Source: Larimichthys crocea
Lineage: Eukaryota; Chordata; Actinopteri; Sciaenidae
Length of the DNA: 64,000 bases
Reading direction: 5' to 3'
Assembly (NCBI RefSeq): GCF_000972845.2
Contig: NC_040027.1
Span: 16,802,410-16,866,409, forward strand
Part shown: piece by piece, positions 1 to 13,206 of the stretch
Numbering within the stretch: position 1 is the stretch's first letter
How the letters are laid out: each line of letters starts with the position of its first letter
Notes under the pieces: generated by a model
Databases searched by the model: none
Told to the model about the DNA's origin: nothing
The model's input: the letters and a program-made list of their open reading frames with translations, nothing else
Made by a program: the position numbers and the translations under genes

Positions 1-3000
1 AATGTATTCAGTGGGTGGTGATGTATTAAGTGCCTTTACAGAGACAATATTCCAATCTGTTTTTCTTGTTGCATATGAGATCACTTTTACCCATCTAAAC
101 ATTCACTATTCATTTTTGTGGCGTGCCTGTGCATGTGTAACTTTATTGCCATTTCAATGACCTTTGCACTTTGGCTATGTCTCCACAGTCACCTCTCCAG
201 GACTGCATAAGAAAAAGGTGGTTAAAACGCCATGTCAGACATTGATCCATTGATTGACCTGTAACCTAGCTTACTGCTCTGAACCTTAAGTGTCTGCACA
301 TGTGTATATGTGCTTTCACATCTGTTCATTTATGTACACAGATTTAACTCTTATCCAAGTCACATTCAGTCCTTCCTGTTCTATTTCTTGAAGCTCCTCC
401 TTTTATTTGGGGCAGTCAGTCTGCACCCTGCCATACTCTTCAGTATGAGAAAGACAGATAGTGATGGAGTCTGTCCAGGGTCGTGACCTTTGAGATGGCT
501 GACTGTAGCACTGGTGTCACAGTGCAGCCCTCCCCATAGTGTCCCTTGTCCCAGCACCCCTAACCTAATGATTTCCGATGGTCACCAAGCAAATCACTCA
601 ATCACTCACACTGCTGTCTAATTCCCTTTCATCTGTGTCAGCTTGTAAAAAAAATACAAAGACCGTAGAATTATCATTGTTGCTTTTGGTTTGTTTGTTT
701 CACAAATGGTTGAGGGTAATAGGAGGGAATGGCTCCATTTTGGTTGTTGTTTTTCTCTCTCTTTTTTTCTCTCTGGGCTCTGTTGTTGTTGGTTTACTTG
801 ACAAATGCCGGCCCTATCTCTGAATAAGAAACAAGTATTTTGCATTACAATCACAAGCACGATTTATTTGTTAATGTGTAATGCATAGGGCATTGAGAAT
901 AAATTAATAACAACCACAACACTGGCAAACAAAAGAGAAACATGAACTCCATTTAAATGTGATTCTGTGCTCTTTAATGTATGGCTTAATAAGAATTTGC
1001 AGGCCACAGGCGAAAAAGCTTTAACAACTCCATAATTGGAATCCAAACACGTACAAATTGCCAGTGCTGCATTGCATACCAAGTGCAAAAGTGTGAGGGG
1101 GGGTAGAATGATGAAATTGTTTGAAACACAACAAAAAGCCACTGTAATCGGAGCCTGCTGACACAGCGATGGGGGAAGCCTTCCCATTGTGAGGAGCTGA
1201 TCCTCTGCATCATCTGATAGAAACCTAAAACAGCCTTATCTCACACATTGATTTCAGCTCCAAAGAGAAGAAATTCCTCTTCTTCTCTTTGCTCCCTTTC
1301 CCTCCTCTCTCTTCTCACGACTTCTGTCTCTTCGTCAATGCCAACTCCACTCCTCTCGTCTCCTATTTCTTAATGATATATTTTTAAATATGTGGTGTGT
1401 GTGTGTGTGTGTACTGGGAAATAGGGCTGAGTCTCGCCAGCTCCACTGTGTTGAATTGGCATGTAATTAAAGTGTCTTACATGGAAGAGAGAGAGTGAGT
1501 GGGAGAGGCAGAAAGAAAACGAGACAGAGAGTGAGCCGTGGAAGGTACAGTGTAGCTCTAGCGACAGCAGCCATTTACTTTCACGTGGCCCTGAATCTCC
1601 ATTACCAAACTGCACAAATCTGGTGCAGCACAATACAATATACTGCTAATTGTTCCATCAAGTTTACAGGTCCTGTTGATAACATCTGTACTCAAACACA
1701 CACAAACGGTACTCTCTTTCACCACATCGAAGCTCTTATCAGGCACGCTGACTGTGTCCATATTACATATATGGACAGAAATCAGAATTTTTTGTATTTA
1801 GTATACTGTAGAACAAATCAACAAATATCTTTCTCAACAGACTTTGTCACTGTAACTTTGATTTTGTAACAAAATAAATATGAAATATAACCACACATAT
1901 ACGAACATATATAATGGTTTGTTTGCCCAAGTACTTTCTTTTCACTTACTTACTTTTCACTGTGCTCAGCCTCTTTCTCACAGACACAAAGACCCAAATG
2001 CTGATGAAATACATGCCTCTGTTTAAGAAATCTCTTCACCAATCGATATTGGACAACTGGCCAATTTTTTTTTTTCATCTTGCAAATATTAACACATGAT
2101 CATGGCTATGAAAATGAAAATAAAAATATCATCATCATGGTTGAGTAAAGTAAAAACAATGGCAACATCCACACTCTTACTTTTCCCAGAGGAGCACTAA
2201 ACATCTATTTGAAATGGTATTAACAAAGGGGCAAGGTGCCTTTTGAACACGCGTCACCTTTAATCATGTTGTTTCCTTTACATGGAATCATATATGGTGC
2301 AGGTACATTAAGCAAATTTTAAACTATGCATATTATGTACCAAACAAAATCCTACCCCTCATTCATTTCAACATAATCCAGTGTGTGGGTTTGTGTGAAA
2401 CAAAACACTGGCCTAAAGACGACCCAAATGGCAATTAACCGCATAACCACTGAGGTGCACTACCCTTTCAATGTGATAAGGTAAAAACATAAGTAACTCT
2501 CCCTGGACTGTATAAATCAAGTTCATCATCAATCAAACTCACAAACCTGCCTCTCGTAAATTAAATTTACTATCATTCATAAATTACCTTATTGGGACAT
2601 AAGCATAAAATCAATTCTCTTGGACAAACATATATACATCAGTCGATACAATAACCTCTAACATAATTAACTTTCACAATAAACACCACAATCTTCTAAT
2701 TCTTAAAAAAAAAAATTAAAATAGACCTTTTACACAGCAGCAATTTTGACATGAATTGTAGGTTACACAGGTGTTACCAGTGACTATTAATTAAGGTTCT
2801 GTTCCATTCGGGTCAAACAGAGTCATGCTGCAATAAATGGAACTGGACCTTAATTAGTATCATTGGAAACACCTGCTTAGACCCTATTTCATGTCAAAAT
2901 GGCTGGTATCTTTGCCTTTATAAATCAGAATCAACACACTAGTGCAAAGATATGTCTGCTAAAAAATTAAAAAATTAAAATTAAAGGCTTTCAGGTAGCT

Positions 3001-3546
3001 AGTTGCCAAACTTTATATATAAACACTAAGAAATGTCACATTCACAGCAGCTGCACAGGATCAAATTGACCGTTACATCAACTCCTCTAACGGTTAGTAC
3101 GGTGCTGGTCCAACTGTCAGGTCTTACCAGCTTAAATACGCTTTCACGGGACGGTTCACGGTGAACAGGTCCTCCTTGGCACACCGCTTTCGGCTAGAAA
3201 CTACTTATTTTAGACATTTGACATAAACGCAGTGGATACTCACTGTTTCTGACAGCGCTTTAAGTTACGTTTTTTTTTTTTCCAGCTCGGCTACAGGTTG
3301 TCAGTTGACTTCACTAACGTCTCCTGCCCAACTGACGCAGACGCACGACGTTGTGACGTCATTCAAACAAGCTTTGTTGACATGAACGTCGACGTTGACA
3401 ACAGTGGATAAATAATTACGTTTTACACAAGAAAACAGATAATAATAATAGACAATGACAAGATAACAAATTACACTATTTAAAACTAATTCATGTTAAT
3501 TTGTTTCTCTATTTCTATTCAGCTTGCAATGTTGAGAGGTTTAGGA

Positions 3547-4199
3547 CAGGTGTGTCCAAACTTTTTTTTTTTTTTAAAGAGGGCTAGATTTGACAATGTG
3601 AAGATCCCCAGGGGCCAATACTAACATTTTAAAAATGTTACATGCATTAGAAATGCACTGTTCTGTAACACTTTTATTTTCATTGTCACAATGATCTGTT
3701 TTTATTTTTTTATTGGCAGTGTTACCAAATCTAAGCCAATCAGGCGTGGGATAAATCTAATCTCTGCCTTTCTTTCACATCTGCGGTCGGATAACAACAA
3801 AGAATGAATTGTATGGAATATGTTAAAGTTGATACAAATCTTCACCTCATGTTCATTTTAAACATGACTTATTGTGAGTAATGCAAAGTCTGTTAACATT
3901 TAAGATGACTTATTGTGAGTAATGCAAAGTCTGTTAACATTTAAGTTTAAAAATGTGTCACTCTTTCACAAAATCATTCATAAAGTAATATTTTGCAGCA
4001 TATCTACAGACACCAACAACGTTTAGTGTATTCAAATGCTTCAACCAAAAAAGCCAAATCTACCAGCCATACACTATCTAACAATCCTAGCAGGCCATAA
4101 ATAATAATTAACAATATAATATAGAAATTAAGCTGCTGGCCGCATGAAATCTGAGCGTAGGCCGTGATTGGCCCCCAGGCCGGACTTTCGACTTGCCAG
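3547..4199. mobile_element. Non-autonomous hAT-type DNA transposon (653 bp)
   Basis: The element starts CAGGTGTGTCCAAAC and ends with a degenerate inverted counterpart ending in CCAG. Internal text such as 'gagggctagatttg' and 'ggccgtgattggccc...ggcc' matches the wording of hAT-Charlie-like elements. The 8 bp gtttagga occur perfectly on both sides (3539-3546 and 4200-4207), the target-site duplication length of hAT transposons. No transposase reading frame is present, so it is a MITE-like deletion derivative. The 3' terminus has diverged more than the 5' one. Superfamily assignment rests on termini and duplication length. Confidence 0.85.
3864..3945. repeat. 41-bp tandem duplication inside the hAT element
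   Basis: A 41-bp unit beginning atgacttattgtgag is repeated twice back to back (3864-3904, 3905-3945) with no difference that I can see. It lies wholly within the hAT-type element, so it arose after or during amplification of that family. Its identity suggests a recent slippage event or polymorphism. Confidence 0.85.
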
Positions 4200-4403
4200 G
4201 TTTAGGAAAACATATCTAGCTATTTTTGGCAAATTGTTATGTCTTGTAACTATCTGTTGTAACGTGTAGCTAGCTGTGAAGCCACTAAACTTGCTATGAT
4301 GCCTTCTAGCACCACATTAAATCAAGTATTCATAATCATCATGTCTAATACATTTTATTACTGCCTCAACTTAGCTGTAAAAGCATCAGAAATACAATAA
4401 TGA

Positions 4404-4876
4404 TGATCAAGCTACCTATGAAGTAATTCCTCTGAGGTGGTTACAACAATGTAAACCCAACAAACATTTATATATAAAACATATATATAACTTTTCTGTT
4501 GCTTTTATTTCAAAGCACTGCTCCAAGTGCTGTTTCTCAAAGACAGTTAACCTTTAAAATCTTAGAGTCAATACCTTATTAAAATGATCACTGCAAATCC
4601 TTGTGACTCTGTCCAGTTTTTAAACAATGACCTTTCATGTGTTTGCTGGCATTGCTATCCATATCTGTTTGTGTACTGGCTGGAATACAGCAAACTGTAA
4701 CTCAGAGTTTGATACTTCTCGTTTTTTTCTGTGTCGACAATTTCTTTGATAACATTTCATGAGAAACTACCTCAGCAGTTAATGATAGGCTATTTATATA
4801 TGCTGTTAGGGCCATAAAGAGTTTAATTAAAAATATAGCGCCTGTGACTATAGCGACAGACAGCTTCAGTCTGTGA
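4404..4876. repeat. Left copy of gap-flanking duplication (473 bp)
   Basis: This segment, from tgatcaagctacc to ctgtga, recurs at 4887-5359 on the far side of the 10-N gap, in the same orientation and with the same length. I saw only two substitutions, near 'aacaaacatttat' versus 'aacaaaaatgtat'. It reads most simply as two overlapping contig or haplotype ends that the assembler scaffolded instead of merging. Confidence 0.93.
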
Positions 4877-4886
4877 NNNNNNNNNN
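4877..4886. other. Assembly gap (10 N)
   Basis: Ten N characters separate the two copies of a 473-bp sequence. The short fixed-length run is a placeholder and not a measured distance. The true sequence probably has one copy and no gap. Confidence 0.98.
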
Positions 4887-5359
4887 TGATCAAGCTACCT
4901 ATGAAGTAATTCCTCTGAGGTGGTTACAACAATGTAAACCCAACAAAAATGTATATATAAAACATATATATAACTTTTCTGTTGCTTTTATTTCAAAGCA
5001 CTGCTCCAAGTGCTGTTTCTCAAAGACAGTTAACCTTTAAAATCTTAGAGTCAATACCTTATTAAAATGATCACTGCAAATCCTTGTGACTCTGTCCAGT
5101 TTTTAAACAATGACCTTTCATGTGTTTGCTGGCATTGCTATCCATATCTGTTTGTGTACTGGCTGGAATACAGCAAACTGTAACTCAGAGTTTGATACTT
5201 CTCGTTTTTTTCTGTGTCGACAATTTCTTTGATAACATTTCATGAGAAACTACCTCAGCAGTTAATGATAGGCTATTTATATATGCTGTTAGGGCCATAA
5301 AGAGTTTAATTAAAAATATAGCGCCTGTGACTATAGCGACAGACAGCTTCAGTCTGTGA
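4887..5359. repeat. Right copy of gap-flanking duplication (473 bp)
   Basis: Direct repeat of 4404-4876, from tgatcaagctacc to ctgtga. After 5359 the sequence goes on uniquely (cttcaactgcagg), so the right contig extends beyond the overlap. Confidence 0.93.
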
Positions 5360-8296
5360 CTTCAACTGCAGGAGCTCAGTAAACACCGTACTTCTACTTT
5401 GGCACTGGGCATAAATCATGTCTGCTGCAGAATCGTCAAATACGAATTCAATTCCTAGGAGACTGGGCTGGTTTAAACCACAACCTCTCTTTTCGCTCTC
5501 CCTTTCATACCCACTTTGCTCCCTTTTCTCCGTCTCCTTGCCCCAGAGGAGCCAAAGTGCCCCAGTGTTATGAAAAAGTGTGAACTTGCTCTCAATGTGG
5601 CATCTCAATGTGGCCAGAAAGTGTGAAGGTAGCAGAAACTGAACCAGTCTTGGCACCCGCCTCACCTGCACCCTCACACATCATTTGCACTCTTTGGAAA
5701 ATGCTATCACTGTGGGTAGATTACTTGCTTACTTCATTTACTGCCATGTGGGGCTCCTGGGGAACTGATAGCCTTTCAGAGGGGTCGGAATCTGAAACAC
5801 ACATCATCAGCACTGATACAATGTGATTATGACCTGAATCATTGCCAGCCAGGGAGGCAGGAGGCTCAGTGGCACAGATTAACTGTGAGGGGGGTAATCA
5901 TTCTGGTCTCTGAGAAGCTTTTAACTCATATAATCACTCCCTCACCTTTGGAAAAAAAGATCCTCGATCTGTTCACACACTCAAACAATCATGCCAGTGT
6001 TCAGGGAGAAGGGGGACAGATTGAGGGAGGACAGACAGAAAGGTATAATAAAGAAGAGCTAGAGCATGGAGTTGGCAGGGACTTTCCAAAATGCTCTCAC
6101 TCATTGTTCTGACAACAATATTTTCTCTGCCCAGACCTAATGGGCTTGTAATGAGCGCTGTAATATGAGCAGTAGCCTAGCGTAACCTGTAAACCTTAAT
6201 TAAGTCAGACAGCCACCTTAAAGGCAGCCAGCCACTGTGCTCAGTCACCATCTCATGATCCCGAAACTGACTACACTCTTCCATCACTCCTTCATCAATC
6301 ACTCCATCCCTTCATCTCTGCTGCATCAAGCTCCAAATTCTCCTCTATTTCTCTTTTTACTACCCCTCCCATCATCCTTTCACCTTGAGCAATGACTGGG
6401 GGAGGATGAACGTCGCAGAGCACAGAGGAGCAGCGGTGTCCATCATGAGGGCAAGAAATAGTCCTCGGACCCTCCCTTGTATCCTCTCTGACCCATGAGT
6501 AGGAGACCTCAGCCATTGATTTGTTGCTATTCCCTCATATAGACTACACTAGTCTCCAAGCAGCAGTCAAACAGATCCATAGGCAGCATATCCCGAAGGA
6601 CTCCCTGTTTACAGAGCATTTACATCCATGTGTTATGTTGTGGCATGCATTGCCTAATGAGTGTGACAAATAATAAATTCTTTCTGAAAAGCTCTGTATG
6701 TTTCAGGATCAATACTGGGGCAAAGAAGCCATCGTCATACCAATGAAGAGAGATACTAGACATCCTCACACTCGCAATCTATTGTATGCCTCTGAGGTTA
6801 AATAGTTCTCTCAGGGCACAAGTGGTTCTTCATATATAGAGTATCTCTCTCAAAAGCTTTGGCTATAAACTGTAGGCGGAGAAGCATTAGAAAGGCTGAA
6901 AGCAGTAATACAGTTCCAACTAGTTCCTGATAAAGTTCCTAAGATAATTCTGTTTGGCAGTACGTGCAGTTTTATGGCATGATAGATTGCAACTGGCCAC
7001 CCATCGTGAAGTTGTCCAGAGCGCTTTCAATATGTGGTTATGGATAACACTTAGGATACAGCACTTTGGCATCTTCCACTGTGCTATAGCTATTAAAGCA
7101 AGCCTTGACTTTTGTAGACTATGTTTACTTCATCCCTCTTCTGTTTTAAAGCCAGGGCCTGATCTATAAATACATCTTGTGGCCTGCATCCCTGATGAGC
7201 AAGCTAATTGACACTGTTAATGGATGGAGTTTCACAAAGCTGTAAATAATGTGTAGGTTCACACTTACTGCCTCCTGCCGTGCTACTTCTGGGAGGGTAA
7301 CATGAGTTTACCTGCCAAGTCTGTCTCTCCAGCCAGTCATGCCTCCTCCCTCCCCCTGTCACGTCTCCACCGGCCAGGGGATTTACACAGAAATCAATAA
7401 AAGTTTCTCTGAGCCCCCCCCCTCCCAGTCAAAGTCAGAAAAAATGCATCTCCTTCTTTTCATGCACTATAACAACCTCTTGGTAAAACAAACAAGACCA
7501 GGCAAAAGGAAATGATAAAATCACTTTCACTTGGCTCACAACCACTGACTACTGCTGTGTATAGTACAACACAGTGCACTGTGTTTCCAAAAATGCAAAG
7601 TCTTCATGTAATGTACCTAATAGGCATATTTGATGCAATATCCCTAACGATGCTTTTCTTCTGAAAGCCAATTAAACCTTTGAGACAGATCAACTGATCA
7701 TAGCAAAGCCACAATCATAGATGACTGGCACCTGCAAACTGACTGCAGACCAAGAGACAGATCAGGTTTTCAGTCACTTTGATTTTAGATACCTTTAAAG
7801 ACAGCACTTCAAAAGCCTAGAGGTTGCTCAGATGGAGTGACTGAAAGAGGAATGAGGAAGAAAGACATGAGGAGGAGAAAAAAAACACACTATACGCCGC
7901 TGTACCACACACACATTCTTCTCCGTTTTACTACACAGCACACCTTGAGCGGATACATTAATTGCACATGTCTTTATAAACAAACCTGTAATGAGTGCTT
8001 CTTTCCATTCAATGCATATACCAAATGGAGCAGATCATGCTGTATTCTAAACACATATTTTCAATTATGCTCTGCATGCCAAAAAAAAAAAAAAAAACGA
8101 CTTTGTGTCCTTGTCCCAGCTTTCTTTCTTTCTTTATTTATCTCATGTCACCACTGAGCTGGAGAGGAGTAATAATTAACACTAATGGTCTGACTAACAA
8201 GCAGGCACCAGGGTGTTAATTGCATTGACGTATATTTCCTAGTAACCACATTGAGCTCAGTGGATTCCAGAAATACTGTTCTTCTAATGACCAAAC

Positions 8297-8396
<100 letters not shown>

Positions 8397-11300
8397 CTCT
8401 AAAGTGAACCCCAAGAGCAAACGAAACAGATATGAGAACCCATCAAGCGTTAATTAATTTGAGTAGTCTTTTTTAATTAAGCCAGATCTACCGTTGAACA
8501 GTGAACCACAGAACGGGTGCCACGTTGGAGCTCATATAAAGTCCACATACTGTGCTCATTCAACCACGTTAACATTTGATCATCAAAAAAGAAAGACAAA
8601 TTCAGCCTTTCATCTGTGTCTTCTGCACTATTTGGCACACAATTCGCTTGTATCACACTAAAAAAATGTGGATCCAATACATCTCCAGTACAAAGCCCTT
8701 GACCAGTTTGTGTCTCTGGCAATAAAGCACACAGACTGTTAGCTACAGTGTTGCTGCTTCAGTGGGGAAGATAGATGGAAGGAGTGGGGGGAGAGATGGC
8801 TGCGTGATGGAAGGGATGTGGTGTGAGGGGAGGGGGCGAGGGGAATGATGCTGGAAATGAAGGGGACATGGACCTACAGTCGTGTACAGATGCTCCCTCT
8901 GTCTCCCCCTCATTCTCTCCCTCCTTTTGAGCACAGTATGGGAGCAGTCTTTTGGGGGAGGCTGGCAGGCAATCAGTGATGTCATGCCAGCAGTGCAGCG
9001 ATGGCAGCTTAACCTATTTTCGGAAATACCACGGAATTTCTATTTATAACCGTGCTGAGCAGCATGTATCTTCACACATCCCTCACGGACCTCAGCATTC
9101 ATAGACATTTTCTAATCTAAAAAGTGTCTTCATCACAAGTTCGGGATTGTTTAATATTTGTAGGAAAAAAAGGTCTTCATGCTGCTTACCAGTGTCATAA
9201 TTACCATTTAAGGAGGTAATGTGGACTATTATTTATGTTGTCAAAATACTTCCTTTTTTAGCATCTTTCTTGTTACAGCTAATATAAGAATTTATAATAC
9301 TGCTTACATTGGTAATTTAGGATTAATAACAGCCATAAAATAGTAAATCACCTCTGAGACCAATAGTAGATGTCATAGTATTTGCACTAGAAGCAGAAGT
9401 AATAATATTGAAATAAGTAATGCTGGTGTTACAAGAGGGATTTCTCATGTTAACAGCTTTCAGGTGATTATTTTATTTATCCGCCAAACTTGGCCTCTGC
9501 TCCTCCTCCTCCACCGTCCATCAATCCCGCCCTCCGGTGTCCAAATGGCTCTCAACCTGTCAGTGGGATCCTCCATGTCCCAAGCTGTGTCATCACTCTT
9601 CTACCACGCAGCCTTGGGATAAAAGCAACTATTTGTTTCTGCATCTCTGACAAACACTTCATCTTTTCCCCTCCACTTATCCATCTGTCCATACATCCAT
9701 TGTTCTGTGCCCACTTGTCTGTCTGTCATTTGCCTTGTGGGCCTCGCTGCACACATGTACCATCCTCCCTGTCCAATTCGACTGAGTGACAATGCTAAGT
9801 CATATCCACGCGGCTTTGTGTTCACGTGCACTCGCAGGCAGATACATGTACGACATTTATGCATTGTTCATTCACACCAGCATCAAGGGCTCAACCATTT
9901 GGCAATCGGAGAGATGTGACAGCTTGACTAATCTGTGATTGTTTTTTGGCCAAAACATGGGGGTTAGCGAGCCCTCCAAGGGCACAGTACTATAAGGCAA
10001 GACAAATAACTTATTATTTTCCAGGCTTGTACAAGGCTTTATCGCATGAGTTCTCCTGAACCATTCCAAAATGGAGAGGGATTATCACAAAACATTGCAT
10101 TAAAATCTCCTCTCTCCCCTCTCCCTTGTTATTTCATTTTCCTTCTAAAATGAATCTGTGCCCAGCCAGGCTCAAACACAACATTAAAGCGCTCATGCTA
10201 TTCTAACAGAAACCACCAACCCCCTCCTCCCTCGCTCCCTCCTTTTTTCTCTCCCTCTGTGCCTTTATAACCCCCCTCATAAGAGTACACTCTGCTCTGT
10301 AGGCAATGGCACTCTCTGCTAAGCTACCCATACAAAATAGATAGGCTTCTATCCCTCTATTTAGACTAAGGAAATAGCTGGGACCTTTGTGCAGGAACAA
10401 GAAGGCGGTACGCTTCTACAGACTCTAGATTTTGAAGAGAGATGTGACCTACAACACGTCAAAATAATTCAATCCCAAATCCTTTCTTTAAAATTTGAAA
10501 AGACTGCTAGAGCTGCCATATAAGGCAGAACAAAGTTTCTTAACAATTTGAATAAATTCTAATTTACCATTTGTATCAATAATATTTCCAGAATTAATTT
10601 ATAATAGAGAGCTTTTTCATTTTCTAAATACTTATCAAAACCCATTTAAAGATACATTTATGACATTATTATATTACAGCAACAGTCTAATCATCCAAAT
10701 ATTTGTAATATCAATATTAGAGGCAGAAGCAAAAGCCAGGACAGAAAAACAAATTAATTTACTTCCAGGTAGGCAAATGATGAAAACCCTTTTAAAGTGC
10801 CTTTAACCTTTATCACCCATGCCATTACAATCATGCCCCCAAACATGATGCTGTCCACAATCTAAAACAAACCACCGCAGAGCTCCATTTAGTCCATTTA
10901 ATGAAATACACATGTAGTGTTTATTTTGATAAACGAGTGTCTTAGTGGTGAAATTGGTCCATGTTTTTCCTTTAAATCCCTTATCTTCCCATATCTGTCT
11001 CTGCTCCAGGCACCCATTAAGAGCAAACATATTCCAGAAAGGTCATGGAATAACGGCACTTCCAACATACTGAAAGCATAATATACTGCGAGCCATAATG
11101 AATGTTGCATTGGAGCAGGAAATCAATCCATTTGAAAGGCTCTCTCGGGCAAGGATTAAGGGGAAAGAAGCGCACACAGAATAAAAGCCAGGTGAGTTTG
11201 GTGTGCGGACGCTAATGTCCACCAGAGCACGGCCATGTCTGCATCCGAGATTGGCAATCTCCTTGGAAAACCAACAGAAAAGAGGAGAAGAGAAAGCAAC

Positions 11301-12344
11301 GCTCCTCATCCTGAAGTCAAGGCCCATAGCGCCTGTCAGTAGCAGTTGAGCTGCTGCATCTTTTATGAGGAAAGCCCTGTTGCTTATTACAATATTTACA
11401 GACGTTTAAAGATTGCGAAGCGAGTGTTGTTACTGCATTAGCTTGGCTCGGTGGCCTTCGCTCACTAGCCCTGACAGAAGATTTTATTCTAGATTTGTTA
11501 AATCGAATCACTGCACAAAACTGCAAGGAGACTGAGAATTGTTTTTCCTCTGTCTCGGTGTTCACATGCTCAGCTGAAATCGAATCAATTCCTTCTTAAA
11601 GCCTTCATGAAGTTGTTTAATTTCATTAGCAACAATACATTGGTGAAGCTGGCAAAGGGCCTATGCTACACTGATGTGTGTTAAATCAGTAATATCATCA
11701 GCGCTTGTTGTGTATGTACCGTCCATATCACTTCTACAGCTCTGTTTATAGTCTGTAAGTGAATTTATCCCATCTGTTTCCTCGAGGGGGTTGCTGTCCT
11801 ACAGCAGTGCCGTGATCTTTGACACTTTCCATAAGGCACACACAATATGGAGACGTGTAGATGCACCCCCGCTTCCCTTACATCAAAGAGGAGAAAGATG
11901 CAACAACAAACCTGAGTTTAATCAATGCCTCTGCCTTTAAGGTATAATTTTATATAGGAAAACTGCAGCCTCATATGAATATCACATCAATTTAATTTGG
12001 TCCATATGCTATGTTCCAACTATTTCTTCCTTTTCTCTTTTTGTATTGGGAGGGCAACCAACGCAGGAACTCTATCCATCAGACCATATCAAAGGGAGAA
12101 AAATAAAATAAAGACTGGAATAAATATTTCATTAGATTATTCTGTGATTTTATGTGCTTCTGCTTGGCTGGAGTCTAGGGCAATATCTCTAGTCCGTGTA
12201 TAAATGCATTAACACAAAGATGCCCGACGATAGCTTAATATTGATACTCGGGTTGAGTTGGTCGGCAGATTGAAGCAGCGCAGGGACTGTTTTGTCTGTC
12301 TGCTGTGCTGAATCACACCTGCAGAAAAAATCTTTTCTTCCCCA

Positions 12345-12381
<37 letters not shown>

Positions 12382-12386
12382 TTCTA
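12345..12386. repeat. (TC)n pyrimidine tract
   Basis: Alternating T and C with two short TTTC interruptions over about 40 bases, inside the presumed celf5 intron 1. Confidence 0.9.
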
Positions 12387-12679
12387 GTTTGAGTGCATGT
12401 TACTTAACTGCACGAGGGAAGATTAGTCACCCTCAACCAAACTCAAACACAGGATAAAATCTATCCAGACAAACAGAGGAATATGTGAAACATATCCAGC
12501 ATTGCTCTGAGTGCTATTCATGTATGCATCCTCTTTTGCGTCAACTGTCAATCCGAGCAAAAATAAATAAATAAATTCAGAAAAACAGCAACCTACACAC
12601 ATGAAAAACGCAAGAGTACGAAATTACAGCTTTACATCTGCATATATGCATGTGCATAAACGTGCAAGTGTGTCTTCTG

Positions 12680-12910
12680 CATGTGCTATAAGTGGAAGCT
12701 AATTAGAGCCAAAGGGAGAAGTTTTCACAGTCTATGATAAATTCAACATCAGGAAATCCTCTTCCTATTAATACCAATTGGGCGACAATAATTGGCAGGC
12801 CATCGACAGCGTGGGCAGAATTAATCATTTGAAGAGGCAGACTAGACTGAATTTTTAATTGGCAGAGGCAGCCACTGTTTAGGGAGGCAACCAGCTGATC
12901 ACCCAAGAGA
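12680..12910. other. Candidate conserved non-coding element
   Basis: This block of high sequence complexity is free of simple repeats and of transposon wording. It carries closely spaced homeodomain-type cores (gctaattag, accaattg, ataattggc, ttaatcatt, ttaattggc), between CAG/GGCAG motifs. Stretches like this in long introns of developmental and neuronal genes are often enhancers. That interpretation is inferred from composition only; no coding frame here makes sense. Confidence 0.3.
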
Positions 12911-13151
12911 CTGCTGCTTCAGACAATGCACATTTGCTAATCCTCTTGAGTCAAGTTATTATGGCCATGCATTATTATCACGCTTTACAAACTAATTCCA
13001 TGTTTTCCCTCATGGATTACCAACGGGGAAAATAGTTGCATAAGAAAAGAGGAAATAATAAACACACAAAGCCAAAAAAAAATGTGGATGAAATGAAAAT
13101 CAAAATGACAGAATAAGTGCAGCGACTACAAATGCACAACACTCAGAATGA

Positions 13152-13158
<7 letters not shown>

Positions 13159-13201
<43 letters not shown>

Positions 13202-13206
13202 GCGTG
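13159..13206. repeat. (TG)n microsatellite
   Basis: A TG dinucleotide run of about 19 units ends in a TGCG-interrupted tail. Alternating purine-pyrimidine tracts of this kind can adopt Z-DNA. Confidence 0.95.

Noticed and set aside
1495..1869. Plus-strand open frame of 124 codons whose start resembles a histone H4 N-terminus (SGRGRKK)
   Set aside because: It begins with GTG, and the basic stretch comes from a GA-rich purine tract. Nothing after it resembles a histone.
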